Positions 1-8,440 of a stretch of 21,688 nt of DNA are shown here, piece by piece (the stretch's first letter is position 1; the number at the start of each line of letters is the position of its first letter). The position numbers and the translations under genes are program-made. This DNA comes from a virus, in IMG/VR virus record IMGVR_UViG_3300042731_000297, positions 1-21,688 of that record; one strand, written 5' to 3'. The notes under the pieces are model-generated. The model was not told the origin of the DNA. It saw only the letters and a list, made by a program, of their open reading frames with translations, and did no database searches.

Positions 1-3000
1 CAAGGAACGTCTCTTCGCCTGTAATAGCGTTGATCTTACGGTTACCGATATAGAGGTCACCGTTGGAGTTCAGACCAGTGTAGAAGACGATACCAGCGTC
101 CTCACGCTTCGCTTGTGCGTAGAAGTCCTGCTTATCAGATAGAACGACTTCCTGGCGCAATGGGAAACCAGTTGAGTAGTTACCAGGACCGAAACCAAGG
201 TATTCAAACGTGTGGTTACCAGATCTTGCAATCGAAGGACGACGCAGTTCAGTGTAGAATCTTCTGTCTAGAGGATATACAGAGTCACCAGAGATAGGAA
301 TCTGTCTGTTCTCGGAACCTACAGATGCGTTACCTTCTTGTGCCTGCAATCTGTTATCCAGAATTGCACTGTTCAGATCGCTTGTAGTATTGGTATATTC
401 AAAACCAGCGAAAGGTAGCGTTCTAGTCAGGTCAGTGATTGCTTCCTTCGTCTCACTGAACTTGTAGTCGTTAAGAGTAACAAGACCATGGACATAGTTG
501 TCAGCAGCCGCAGCAGATGCTGGGGGATCAAGAACCGTTGCATCTCTAGATCCAGTGTCAACATTGATCTGGAACCACAGTGGGTCATTCTTGTAGTCTA
601 GAGGATACAGGTTAGAGATAGGTTGAGAGAACCTGTAGTAGTGGAAGTTAGTTCCAACACCAGCACCCAGAGGATATGGAGAGATGTTACCACGGACACA
701 AGTCAGATAGTAAATACCGTCTTGCTGTAGAGGAATCTGCTCTTGGATAGTCTCAACATCAAAGATGTAGAAGGTATCATCAATTTCAGGTACATCCTCT
801 AGTGTAGTGACAGTGTATGTGTCGCCACCAGGTGTAGTAATCTTATCACCAGGTACTACAGTGTAAACATTAGCGCCCTCGATTCTGTAGAGATAGTTCT
901 TTCTATCGGATCTAGAGATTTGTGTTGGATACGCATCAGGATATCCAGCAAGTGCAAAGAATGTTCCATTGTTTTGAACAAAGTTGGTCTGACTATTGAC
1001 AGAATAGTCAATCTTGCCAGTGATGTTCTTAAGGATAACAAACGCAGTAGCGTCTGCCTGATAATATCCATGAATGTAAGCAGATCCAGAACAGTAACCA
1101 GTCCAGCTAACGTAGTTGGAGTCATCGCTGTTGTAGATGCTAGTTTGAATACCTGCACCCTGTGGAGTTCCAATCTCAATAACAGTGAAGATTTCATTCT
1201 TCAGTTGCTGGTTGATGATCGTATGATCAAATACAGTCAACTCAAGTCTATCCACCAGGGTTCCTGTACCTTGAGGATCAACCTCAATGGTTCTAGCAGA
1301 CTGGATAGTAGTTGCAATCTTGGACTCAAACTCGATCTGTAGAGGATTTTCGTATGGATCATAGAATCCACCACTAACATCGACGTTAGCGGCATCTAGG
1401 TCCGCCAGGGAGAGACCCAGCTGCTCACCAGCACGAGCAGGGTTAAAGAACTGTGCAACGTCTGGAGCGCCGTTGCTGAATGGTTCTAGGTAGAACTTCT
1501 GTGGCTTCAGGCGTCTTCTGTCGTCAGTTCTTGTCTTAATGACGTAACCATTGAGAGGTTCACGAACTGTCTGTAGATATTGTGGTAGAACATAACGCAG
1601 GCGATAGATTCTATCGAGAGCGGTTCTATCATCCTGAATTCTTTCATACCAAGTATCTGGAGTAAACAGGTTACCAGTTCCATCTACAAAGTCAGACTGG
1701 TGGAATCTAGTCAGGATAGCATTAGGATCAAGACCACCTGCAGATTCAGGTTTGACATTCAAGTACCATCTTTGGAAGTCAACTGGGTCGTACTTGAGGG
1801 GGGAAGTCTTTTTATTGCCATAGACGATAAAGTCGCTTCCGCTACCTGAAGTAAATATGACAGCATTTGTGCCAGCTTGAGCATCTGCCTGGGTGGTATG
1901 AACACTAAACTTCGTTTTGGTGATAAAACGTGGGTAGTAATACACATCTGTTGCCACGTCGCCAGCGCCCGAAATAGTTGGGAGTTGAGAACTTGCATCG
2001 CCAGATGTAGCGAAGAAAATTGTTTGTGCAGGGACATTTGGTACAGGAACGTCGAATACGTGTGGAATATCCGTTTCGATGTAAATACCAGAGACATTAC
2101 AAACATATCTGTGCAGATCATAACTTTCGTCAAGAACCTGTTGTTGAATCAATAGTTCAACATCTGGGCTCATGCTCTCCGTTTCAGAAGAGTAAATGTA
2201 AATACCAGCAGCAGCGTTTTCTTTAGTAGCAGCAAGCATCAACTTGGTGCCTGCACTATTATCGAACTCTGAAGTATTATTAAACGAATTTGGATATGTA
2301 TCTCTGCCAGGAGCAATTACATAGTATGGTCTGTTAGTCTCAAAACCACGAGGTAGTCTGACCAGACGCTTATCAACGCCAGCATTAGTTGCTCTTGGAA
2401 CAAGTCTTACAGGGGTTCCAGTTTGGAATCCATGAGGGTCGGTCTGTCCTAGACCAGTATCAATCGTGAATACAGTTGCTCTACCAATCAAAGACGAAGA
2501 CTCAATGATAGGTTCAACTCTGGTTACCTGATTAGCATTGCCATTGAGGACCAGATTGACAACATCGAAGTATCCTTCGATCGCTGACGCAATGTTAGTA
2601 CACTCGGGATATGTATCGTCTTGGGTGATCGAAAGATCAATGATTCTTGGCGATCCAGAGTAAATATTACTATTCTCAAAATACAACCATGCGGTCGTGC
2701 TATCTTGCTGTGGTTGATATACCAGACCAGTGTTAGGATCAACTAACTCGATTGTAGTTGCATTGACAATCTGACCAATAATTAGTGGACTACCACCGAG
2801 CAAGTTAGTGCCAAGAGGAACAGCACCTTCGTTTAGAAGACCATTGGTGAAGTCATTTTGAGCATACTCATTAACCTGCATACCAGGTACGAGACCAGAA
2901 GTATCACCAACAATAACATTGGTGCTGCTGGTAGATGTGGTGCAATTCTTGATTAGCAGTGTACCATTACGAATTACACCGAAGATCAATCTCTTCAGAT

Positions 3001-6000
3001 AATCATATGCAAGTAGAGTCTCGGTGAGTTCTCCATCAACGTAAGACACATTGCCGCCAGAGATGTAAGATTCTGCAGCATATACAGTATTGATGTTACC
3101 ACCAACACGAAGGTCTTTCACAACTGCATCAGTGATGAATCCGATATCTCTTTGACACTTGGTGATGGTCAGAGACTGATTAGTCAGCAGTGCTGGATAG
3201 AGAGTAGTAATGTATCCATAAGTTTCTTCTGCCAAATAATCTCTGTTCTTCTCGATGAGATTAGCAGCATCATATGCCTTGTTAAAGTCATCGTTACCAT
3301 CACCATCTAGGTCGAACAATACGTTCAGGTTAGTAGGTGTTAAGGTAGACAGAGATGCTCTATAAGTAGTGATACCAGATGGTTCTAGTGTACCATGGTA
3401 AGTTTGCTTACCACCTACACCACCAGAAGGTAGTTTGACATACAGTCTATCATCTTGCTTGGCACCAATTCTGTATCCATCGATGGATGCAGCAGGACGT
3501 GTTGCTGGATCTACGTTGATGTCACCTGCTAGGTATAGCTTGGTGTCGTTAGCAACATCGTTGGATGCTTCAATGTCAAGGGTGTAGTAAGCATTCTTCT
3601 TGATTGCTTCCTGATTTGTATTAACAACCTTGGGAGGAATGATAGCATCAATGTAACCACCCTTGTCCTGGTTGAATGCAAATCCTTTGAAACCAATAGA
3701 GTGAAGTGAGGTATTACCAAAGTTGGAGTTCGAGTTGGTGATAGACATGTCACCACCACTTTCCATCAGGAAGTGATCGTGGAAACCAACAGCGAAGACC
3801 GAAACGCACTGGATGAAGGAGTCATCAGAAGCACGAATGTGGAAGTTTCTCCACTCATCTTTCCAATATGCATCACCCTTGGTGTGATAAGGAATCGTAG
3901 CGAAAGCATCAGTTAGAGATGCCTGATTCCAAGTGTTAGTGAATCTGTCGTAGCGGATGAATGCACGGTCGTCCTTCTGGAGTGAAACACCCGTGTACTG
4001 TGCAACAACCATCGACTTGAATCCAGTTGCCTTGGATCCATCTGCCCACATACCACACTGACCCCAGGTGGATCTGATGGAACAGTTGAAGACGTATGGA
4101 GATGCAGACTCAACGGAGTCAATCTCTGCCTGAATCACTGCACTGGTGCCGAGACCGTTAGCAGTGGTGTAAGTTGTGCCAGAAACTAGTCCTAGACCAG
4201 CAGCTGTGATAGGAATAATGTATTCAAAGACTTTGGGGTTATTATCATCAATGCTCTCAACCTTGAAGGTTCCGTTAACCTCATCAGATAGACCACTATT
4301 GATAACAGCGATGTACTGACCTTTGAAGTATCCGTGCTCAATCTTGGTGGTAACAGTGAGTCTAGAAGTTGATGTGCCAGGGATATCAACAACTTCGATC
4401 TGCTCAACAGTTCTAGTGTCAGATAGAGGACCAACAATTCTGGTTTCTTGTACCAGTGCTTCTAGTTCACCATCATCGATTGTAGGTTGGAACTGTGCAA
4501 ATGCTCTACCAACTTTCTCATAGTATCTGTCTAGTTCATCATTACCTGCATAGGTCATGATGCAGATCTTGTGGTGAGAATACTCGGGGATCTTTAGATC
4601 TGTAGAGTTCTTCTTATAGTAGACCTTACCTACTTTGTCTGCCTGATCGTATAATGGGGAGTTCTCGGAGAGGTCGCCGTCCTTAATAGTAAACTGCCAC
4701 AGGTAGCAACCACCAGTCAGTTTGAAGATACCAGTTCTCTCTTGATCTCCATCTACAGGATCGGGAACATATAGAGGTCTGATAATGGTGCGACGAAGGT
4801 CATAACCGATCAGAGAACAACCTCTAGGAACAATACAACCGCCTTCGGTAGAGTTGAACTTGTAAAGTACGTTATCAGGGTTGCCCAGGTCAAGGATGCT
4901 ATCATCCTGCCACTCTTGGAGTGCTCTGTTGTAGTCAAAGATAGGAACAACACCTGTAACCTGAACAGATGAAAGAACAGAGAGACTACCAGCGTTGATA
5001 ACATCCGTCAGGATCGTCATCAAAGTCTGAATGTTAGTCTGAACGTCAATACATGCACCAGGGTTACCAGACTCATCATACTCGATGTCTGGAGTGAGGG
5101 CGTTAGCGATTGCAGGACCAGGAGAGATAGTCAGATCCTTGTCATACAGGGAGTTCGTGACCGCCAACTTCATCATATCACGAGCTTTGTTGTAAGCAGT
5201 GATACTTTCTGCCTCTTCACCGACAATAGCGTCTGCTAGAGGATTTCCTTCTCTATCAAAGTATGTCTTTGCAACAGAGATGATGTTGCTATTACCACCA
5301 TTTCTGATGTCAGCAAGAATACCATCAACAATAAATCCGATGTCACGCTTACACTTCTGCTCACCAGGTGTTTCGTGATCAGTAACAGTTTCAGCAGGTA
5401 GTTGAGAGAGGTTACCATCAGTCAGAACGGTCTCAACAATAGCTGCAAGGTTGCCCAGGAAGCTAGCAACATCAGCACATAGAGGAGTACCGTTAGGATC
5501 AGCAGTAATTGTAGAGTCTTTGGTGAATAGTTCATTCTGGAAAGCGGAGATCATCAGATCTCTTGCCTTATTGAAAGCAACAATAGACTCTGACTCCTCA
5601 CCTTCTAGAGAACCAGTAATGAAGGCGTTTCCTGCTTCATTGAAGTATGTTTTCAGATACTTACGAGTGTATCTATTACCACCAGCAAGTGCAATGTCAA
5701 GGGAGAGAGCATCAATGTACTCACCAAGGTCACGCTTACACTCAATTTCGTTATCACTAGCAAAGTTGCCTAGGTTTTCAACAGGAAGTTGAGTTAGGTT
5801 ACCATCAGTAATAACAGTGGTAAGGATCTGCGTTAGAGTAGCGATTGCAGACTGTACGTTAGCACAACCACCACCATCTACAGTGATAGTAGAATCCTGC
5901 ACCAATAGGATATTGTTAACAGCAGACTGCATCAAATCACGCGCTTTGTTGAAAGCAACGATACTTTGTGCTTCTTCTCCTACGAGTCCGTTAGAAATTG

Positions 6001-7255
6001 GGGATCCGTTATCAAAATATGTACCAGCAAGGCGACGAGTGTACTCGTTACCACCACTAATGAGATCGAGCCCAAGATAGTCAACAAATAGACCCAGATC
6101 ACGCTTGCATTTTGCTTCATTTGTCAGATCCGAACCTACTGTTTCTGCAGGCATTCCCGATGCATCGGCAGCAGCAAATGCGTCAGTAACGATCTGAACT
6201 AGAACATTGATTGCAGACTCAACGTTAGCACAGGAATTGGGGTCAACAGTGATAGTAGGATCAGTGATCGTCAACTGATTCTTCATTGCTTGGACCATTA
6301 GGTCCCTAGCAGCATTATATGCATCGATAGTAGCAGCTGCTTCGCTTACGATGTAAGAGAAGACACCACCATCAAAATACTTAAGGGTAAACTTACGGGT
6401 GTACTCGTTACCACCTTTTACAATATCAATACCAACATAATCGACCAGAAGACCGATGTCACGCTTACACTTGTCCTCATCAGCAGGATCCGCAGTGTTA
6501 GATCCCGCCTGCATTGTAGTCCATGCAGTGTCAATGATCTCCTGTCTGTTCTGCTGAATCAGACGATATGCATCCTTAAATCTGTATACAGGATCGTCTG
6601 CAGGATCACCAGGGAAGAAGAAATCAGGGTGCGTTACAGCGATCTCTGCTGCTGCTCTATCAACAATCTCTTGCTTATTCTGCTGGATTAGACGATATCC
6701 ATCTTTAAATCTGTACTCTGGTTCAGATGTACCGTCACCACCAGGATAGAAGAAATCAGGAAACTCTACTGCAATATGTGCAGCAGCTTTGTCTACAATT
6801 TCCTTACGGTTCAACTGTACTAGACGATATGCATCAGCATATCTCGATCCAGCATCAGTTTGGTTATCACCAGGATGGAAGAAATCTGGGTGTTGTACAA
6901 AAATTTCTGCTGCAGCACGATCTACAATCGTCTGCTTATTTGCCTCGATGAGGTTACCAGCATCAAAGAATCTAGACTCTGGATTAGCTGTATCTACAAG
7001 ACCAGGGCGGTTATCAATAAAGTGATTACCAGGCATCAGCATAATGCTGAACTGGTCAAATCTATCATTATCCTTACCAGGTAGATAAGAATAACGTGCT
7101 ACTTCAAGGAAAGCACGCTGGATGGTTTTAAATGGACGGAGAGGTGAATTGCCTCGGTTGTCTAACTCGTCTGTCGCATTAAAATCATCTGGTGATACGT
7201 ATAGATACTTACCTGTTTTACTTGAGTAAAGGTTATCAAGTCTTGTAAGAGGCAT
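1..7255 (-). CDS. Giant virion structural protein, modular and repeat-rich (partial, 3' end outside window)
   Basis: One reading frame is open on the minus strand from ATG at 7255 to the left edge. I read every codon and found no stop, giving at least 2418 residues. The N-terminus (about residues 36-57) has a PFKTIQRAF-type stretch like the first coil of right-handed beta-helix proteins. A 43-residue tandem repeat follows (about 93-235), then four modules starting C(K)RD(I/L)G...GGN (about 262-755) and a fifth, divergent one near 1366. The rest is beta-rich and Gly/Asn/Asp-rich, with a DLDGDGNDD calcium-loop-like motif just before the fifth module. The visible C-terminal part resembles large structural proteins of T4-like cyanophages from memory. 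By position after gp5 it may replace a T4 baseplate wedge or fibre protein (gp7/gp10-like role). That role is inference. A TATAAATA late promoter lies 36 nt upstream; the ribosome-binding site is weak (AGGATTGGG). Confidence 0.88.
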   Translation of the reverse strand, partial: MPLTRLDNLYSSKTGKYLYVSPDDFNATDELDNRGNSPLRPFKTIQRAFLEVARYSYLPGKDNDRFDQFSIMLMPGNHFIDNRPGLVDTANPESRFFDAGNLIEANKQTIVDRAAAEIFVQHPDFFHPGDNQTDAGSRYADAYRLVQLNRKEIVDKAAAHIAVEFPDFFYPGGDGTSEPEYRFKDGYRLIQQNKQEIVDRAAAEIAVTHPDFFFPGDPADDPVYRFKDAYRLIQQNRQEIIDTAWTTMQAGSNTADPADEDKCKRDIGLLVDYVGIDIVKGGNEYTRKFTLKYFDGGVFSYIVSEAAATIDAYNAARDLMVQAMKNQLTITDPTITVDPNSCANVESAINVLVQIVTDAFAAADASGMPAETVGSDLTNEAKCKRDLGLFVDYLGLDLISGGNEYTRRLAGTYFDNGSPISNGLVGEEAQSIVAFNKARDLMQSAVNNILLVQDSTITVDGGGCANVQSAIATLTQILTTVITDGNLTQLPVENLGNFASDNEIECKRDLGEYIDALSLDIALAGGNRYTRKYLKTYFNEAGNAFITGSLEGEESESIVAFNKARDLMISAFQNELFTKDSTITADPNGTPLCADVASFLGNLAAIVETVLTDGNLSQLPAETVTDHETPGEQKCKRDIGFIVDGILADIRNGGNSNIISVAKTYFDREGNPLADAIVGEEAESITAYNKARDMMKLAVTNSLYDKDLTISPGPAIANALTPDIEYDESGNPGACIDVQTNIQTLMTILTDVINAGSLSVLSSVQVTGVVPIFDYNRALQEWQDDSILDLGNPDNVLYKFNSTEGGCIVPRGCSLIGYDLRRTIIRPLYVPDPVDGDQERTGIFKLTGGCYLWQFTIKDGDLSENSPLYDQADKVGKVYYKKNSTDLKIPEYSHHKICIMTYAGNDELDRYYEKVGRAFAQFQPTIDDGELEALVQETRIVGPLSDTRTVEQIEVVDIPGTSTSRLTVTTKIEHGYFKGQYIAVINSGLSDEVNGTFKVESIDDNNPKVFEYIIPITAAGLGLVSGTTYTTANGLGTSAVIQAEIDSVESASPYVFNCSIRSTWGQCGMWADGSKATGFKSMVVAQYTGVSLQKDDRAFIRYDRFTNTWNQASLTDAFATIPYHTKGDAYWKDEWRNFHIRASDDSFIQCVSVFAVGFHDHFLMESGGDMSITNSNSNFGNTSLHSIGFKGFAFNQDKGGYIDAIIPPKVVNTNQEAIKKNAYYTLDIEASNDVANDTKLYLAGDINVDPATRPAASIDGYRIGAKQDDRLYVKLPSGGVGGKQTYHGTLEPSGITTYRASLSTLTPTNLNVLFDLDGDGNDDFNKAYDAANLIEKNRDYLAEETYGYITTLYPALLTNQSLTITKCQRDIGFITDAVVKDLRVGGNINTVYAAESYISGGNVSYVDGELTETLLAYDYLKRLIFGVIRNGTLLIKNCTTSTSSTNVIVGDTSGLVPGMQVNEYAQNDFTNGLLNEGAVPLGTNLLGGSPLIIGQIVNATTIELVDPNTGLVYQPQQDSTTAWLYFENSNIYSGSPRIIDLSITQDDTYPECTNIASAIEGYFDVVNLVLNGNANQVTRVEPIIESSSLIGRATVFTIDTGLGQTDPHGFQTGTPVRLVPRATNAGVDKRLVRLPRGFETNRPYYVIAPGRDTYPNSFNNTSEFDNSAGTKLMLAATKENAAAGIYIYSSETESMSPDVELLIQQQVLDESYDLHRYVCNVSGIYIETDIPHVFDVPVPNVPAQTIFFATSGDASSQLPTISGAGDVATDVYYYPRFITKTKFSVHTTQADAQAGTNAVIFTSGSGSDFIVYGNKKTSPLKYDPVDFQRWYLNVKPESAGGLDPNAILTRFHQSDFVDGTGNLFTPDTWYERIQDDRTALDRIYRLRYVLPQYLQTVREPLNGYVIKTRTDDRRRLKPQKFYLEPFSNGAPDVAQFFNPARAGEQLGLSLADLDAANVDVSGGFYDPYENPLQIEFESKIATTIQSARTIEVDPQGTGTLVDRLELTVFDHTIINQQLKNEIFTVIEIGTPQGAGIQTSIYNSDDSNYVSWTGYCSGSAYIHGYYQADATAFVILKNITGKIDYSVNSQTNFVQNNGTFFALAGYPDAYPTQISRSDRKNYLYRIEGANVYTVVPGDKITTPGGDTYTVTTLEDVPEIDDTFYIFDVETIQEQIPLQQDGIYYLTCVRGNISPYPLGAGVGTNFHYYRFSQPISNLYPLDYKNDPLWFQINVDTGSRDATVLDPPASAAAADNYVHGLVTLNDYKFSETKEAITDLTRTLPFAGFEYTNTTSDLNSAILDNRLQAQEGNASVGSENRQIPISGDSVYPLDRRFYTELRRPSIARSGNHTFEYLGFGPGNYSTGFPLRQEVVLSDKQDFYAQAKREDAGIVFYTGLNSNGDLYIGNRKINAITGEETFL
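4990..6480 (-). repeat. Four tandem CKRD(I/L)G modules of about 120-129 residues
   Basis: The module-start cysteine codons lie at 6469, 6109, 5740 and 5353, so the spacings are 120, 123 and 129 residues. Each module reads CKRD(I/L)G.(I/L/Y)(V/I)D....DI..GGN, then a YF(D/N) motif, EEA.SI.A(F/Y)NKARD(L/M)M, D.TI..., and a C.(N/D)V.(S/T) segment. The Cys, the GGN and the ARDLM cores are kept in all four. A fifth copy (CQRDIG) lies at 3157, preceded by a LIEKNRDYLAEE helix that matches the 43-residue repeat core. This suggests that the two repeat types originally formed one unit. Confidence 0.8.
6460..6976 (-). repeat. 43-residue (129-nt) tandem protein repeat, four units
   Basis: Units begin at 6976, 6847, 6718 and 6589, exactly 129 nt apart each time. 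The consensus is (S/E/V)-R/Y-R(F/Y)xDAYRLIQxN(R/K)xEIVDxAAAxI, then a PDFFxPGD stretch and an acidic linker. Units 2 and 3 are very alike. Unit 4 loses the PDFF part and runs into the first CKRD module after 40 residues. This is seen directly by translation. The amphipathic LIQxNRxEIVDxA segment suggests a short helix; the function is unknown. Confidence 0.85.
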
Positions 7256-7291
7256 AATTAACCCAATCCTGCTGGACAATTTCTTCTGGAT

Positions 7292-7299
7292 TATTTATA
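7292..7299 (-). promoter_or_regulatory. T4-type late promoter (TATAAATA)
   Basis: The minus strand reads TTGTATAAATAATCC. The octamer is identical to the T4 late-promoter consensus recognised by the gp55/gp33-directed host polymerase. It lies 36 nt upstream of the giant structural gene and just downstream of a terminator hairpin, so it marks a new late transcription unit. Confidence 0.75.
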
Positions 7300-7303
7300 C
7301 AAT

Positions 7304-7329
7304 AAAACCTCCCCTTGTAGGGAGGTTTT
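7304..7329 (-). terminator. Symmetric 10-bp terminator hairpin
   Basis: A perfect inverted repeat with a 6-nt loop: AAAACCTCCC (7304-7313) pairs with GGGAGGTTTT (7320-7329). On the minus strand the stem ends in TTTTATT, fitting an intrinsic terminator for the tRNA/metabolic block. The A/T flanks are symmetric, so it could work in both directions, but no plus-strand gene is present. Confidence 0.75.
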
Positions 7330-7368
7330 ACAGCACACGGAAGGGGTTTGGTTTGGCAGTATCGCCAA

Positions 7369-7442
7369 CTCCTCCACCTGGACTCGAACCAGGAACCTAT
7401 TGATTAACAGTCAACCGCTCTGCCTAATTGAGCTATAGAGGA
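7369..7442 (-). tRNA. tRNA-Asn(GTT)
   Basis: The minus strand folds as a cloverleaf. The acceptor TCCTCTA pairs with TGGAGGA, there is a D-arm AGCTCAATTAGGCAGAGC, the anticodon loop is CTGTTAA (anticodon GTT), and the T-arm is CCTGG-TTCGAGT-CCAGG. The discriminator is G, as usual for Asn. The 3' CCA is not encoded. Confidence 0.93.
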
Positions 7443-7451
7443 AAGGGAATA

Positions 7452-7473
7452 TCCCCTGCTCGTCAGCAGGGGA
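7452..7473 (-). other. Strong 9-bp hairpin in the tRNA-Ala/tRNA-Asn spacer
   Basis: The spacer 7443-7568 holds a perfect 9-bp stem with a GACG loop on the minus strand (stem CCCCTGCT/AGCAGGGG plus one A-T pair). A weaker outer stem, GGGAA/TTCCC (7487-7491 with 7445-7449), encloses it. No U-run follows, so it does not look like a terminator. It may protect or process the tRNA precursor. I see no third tRNA and no credible CDS in this spacer. Confidence 0.5.
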
Positions 7474-7568
7474 GGCATCAAGAGGGTTCCCACCTCTCTC
7501 CCACGCGGGTTGGATTCCGATTCTTTTTTCTCTCGGAGACGTGAGCACGGATGTATTCCAGTCCGTTA

Positions 7569-7641
7569 TGGAGAATAGGAGACTCGAACTCCTGACATCC
7601 TGCTTGCAAAGCAGGCGCTCTACCAGCTGAGCTAATTCCCC
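7569..7641 (-). tRNA. tRNA-Ala(TGC)
   Basis: The acceptor GGGGAAT pairs with ATTCTCC (one G-U), with discriminator A. The D-arm is AGCTCAGCTGGTAGAGC, the anticodon arm is CCTGC-TTTGCAA-GCAGG (anticodon TGC), and the T-arm is AGGAG-TTCGAGT-CTCCT. Its first 10 nt are also the last codons and the TAG stop of the upstream oxygenase gene. Confidence 0.95.
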
Positions 7642-8222
7642 GCAGGTACAAGTGGTTCATGATAGTTGAACCAACCTGTGATAATGTACTTATGCTCATT
7701 TGGAGCAACTTCGCCCCTATGAGTATAGGTCCAATCGCCTGGCCAGATCAAGGTTTTACCCTTTCTTGCCTGAACTGTGTATTTCTGATGATAAAACTCG
7801 GTTCCACCACCATCTTCCACATGATTAAGATAAGTCATCCAAACTAGATGCCTATTATTATATGGTAGTGATGCATTACAACGTTCTGTATGCCAGTTGT
7901 AAAAACCTTCGCCTGGTTTATACCACTGGATATTAAATCCCTCGTTTAATCCCCAGGGACCGTATTCGTTACAATAAGGAAACTCGCGAACATACTGGTC
8001 AGCACAGTCTCTCAACTGTTCTATGTAATTTGCTATAACAGGAAATTGTTCCCATTCCGAGTTAAACAGGGTAAGATCAGTAGATTTCTTACCCTTGTCA
8101 GGACCACCATATGTAATACCAGGACAACGATGTATTTTAGCAAACCTAGAGTTGTGAAAGAAATCAATGATTTCATCACAAATAGAGATGTCTCTAATAT
8201 AAGTTTCTAAAGTAAAATCCAT
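7632..8222 (-). CDS. 2-oxoglutarate/Fe(II)-dependent oxygenase (prolyl-4-hydroxylase-like)
   Basis: A 196-aa protein with a double-stranded beta-helix oxygenase signature. The Fe(II) ligands would be H111 and E113 (WHTE, an H-x-E variant of the usual H-x-D) and the distal H168 (TYTHRG). K178 in HKYIITGWF sits where the 2-oxoglutarate-binding Arg/Lys is expected. W160-PGDW and the GGGTEFYHQ strand also fit the family. Such oxygenases are common in T4-like cyanophages, but the substrate is unknown; a protein, nucleotide or cell-surface target is possible. The start ATG lies 11 nt after the tRNA-Leu(TAG) 3' end, with the Shine-Dalgarno AGGA in that gap. The stop TAG lies inside tRNA-Ala (its nt 8-10). 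Confidence 0.85.
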   Translation of the reverse strand: MDFTLETYIRDISICDEIIDFFHNSRFAKIHRCPGITYGGPDKGKKSTDLTLFNSEWEQFPVIANYIEQLRDCADQYVREFPYCNEYGPWGLNEGFNIQWYKPGEGFYNWHTERCNASLPYNNRHLVWMTYLNHVEDGGGTEFYHQKYTVQARKGKTLIWPGDWTYTHRGEVAPNEHKYIITGWFNYHEPLVPAGN

Positions 8223-8233
8223 GTTATCCTGAA

Positions 8234-8315
8234 TGTCGGTGAGAGGACTTGAACCTCCACGTCATAAGACACTAGAACCTAAACCTAGCGCGTCTACCGA
8301 TTCCGCCACACCGAC
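8234..8315 (-). tRNA. tRNA-Leu(TAG)
   Basis: An 82-nt class II tRNA. The acceptor GTCGGTG pairs with CACCGAC, with discriminator A. The D-arm region is TGGCGGAATCGGTAGACGC, the anticodon loop carries TAG, there is a long variable arm, and the T-arm is GGAGG-TTCAAGT-CCTCT. It reads CUN leucine codons. Confidence 0.93.
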
Positions 8316-8316
8316 G

Positions 8317-8362
8317 AAAAAAGGGGGCACTGCTTCTATACGCAGATCTTTTGTACTCCCCC
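8317..8362 (-). terminator. Possible terminator between tRNA-Thr and tRNA-Leu(TAG)
   Basis: On the minus strand GGGGG (8362-8358) can pair with CCCCC (8327-8323), and six T residues (8322-8317) follow. An inner CTGC/GCAG stem sits in the 30-nt loop. The U-run fits an intrinsic terminator, but the long loop makes it weak. It could be partial, or it could serve as a tRNA-processing spacer. Confidence 0.35.
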
Positions 8363-8366
8363 AAAG

Positions 8367-8440
8367 AGCCACATGTCGGACTTGAACCGACGACCTACGG
8401 TTTACAAAACCGTTGCTCTATCCAGCTGAGCTAAAGTGGC
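8367..8440 (-). tRNA. tRNA-Thr(TGT)
   Basis: The acceptor GCCACTT pairs with ATGTGGC with one T-T mismatch. The D-arm is AGCTCAGCTGGATAGAGC, the anticodon arm is ACGGT-TTTGTAA-ACCGT (anticodon TGT), and the T-arm is GTCGG-TTCAAGT-CCGAC. Its first 10 nt overlap the end of the cpeT-like gene. Confidence 0.92.

Noticed and set aside
4990-6976. CRISPR-like or DNA-level direct repeats
   Set aside because: The periodicity is protein-level (in-frame, diverged codons) within one open frame; there are no short identical repeats with spacers.
7443-7568. Possible sixth, degenerate tRNA between tRNA-Ala and tRNA-Asn
   Set aside because: No T-loop (TTCRANT) or acceptor pairing could be found on either strand.
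7478-7708. 76-aa minus-strand frame containing ISSAGRAPALQAGCQEFESP
   Set aside because: This is the well-known false protein produced by translating a tRNA gene (here tRNA-Ala); it also overlaps the oxygenase gene.
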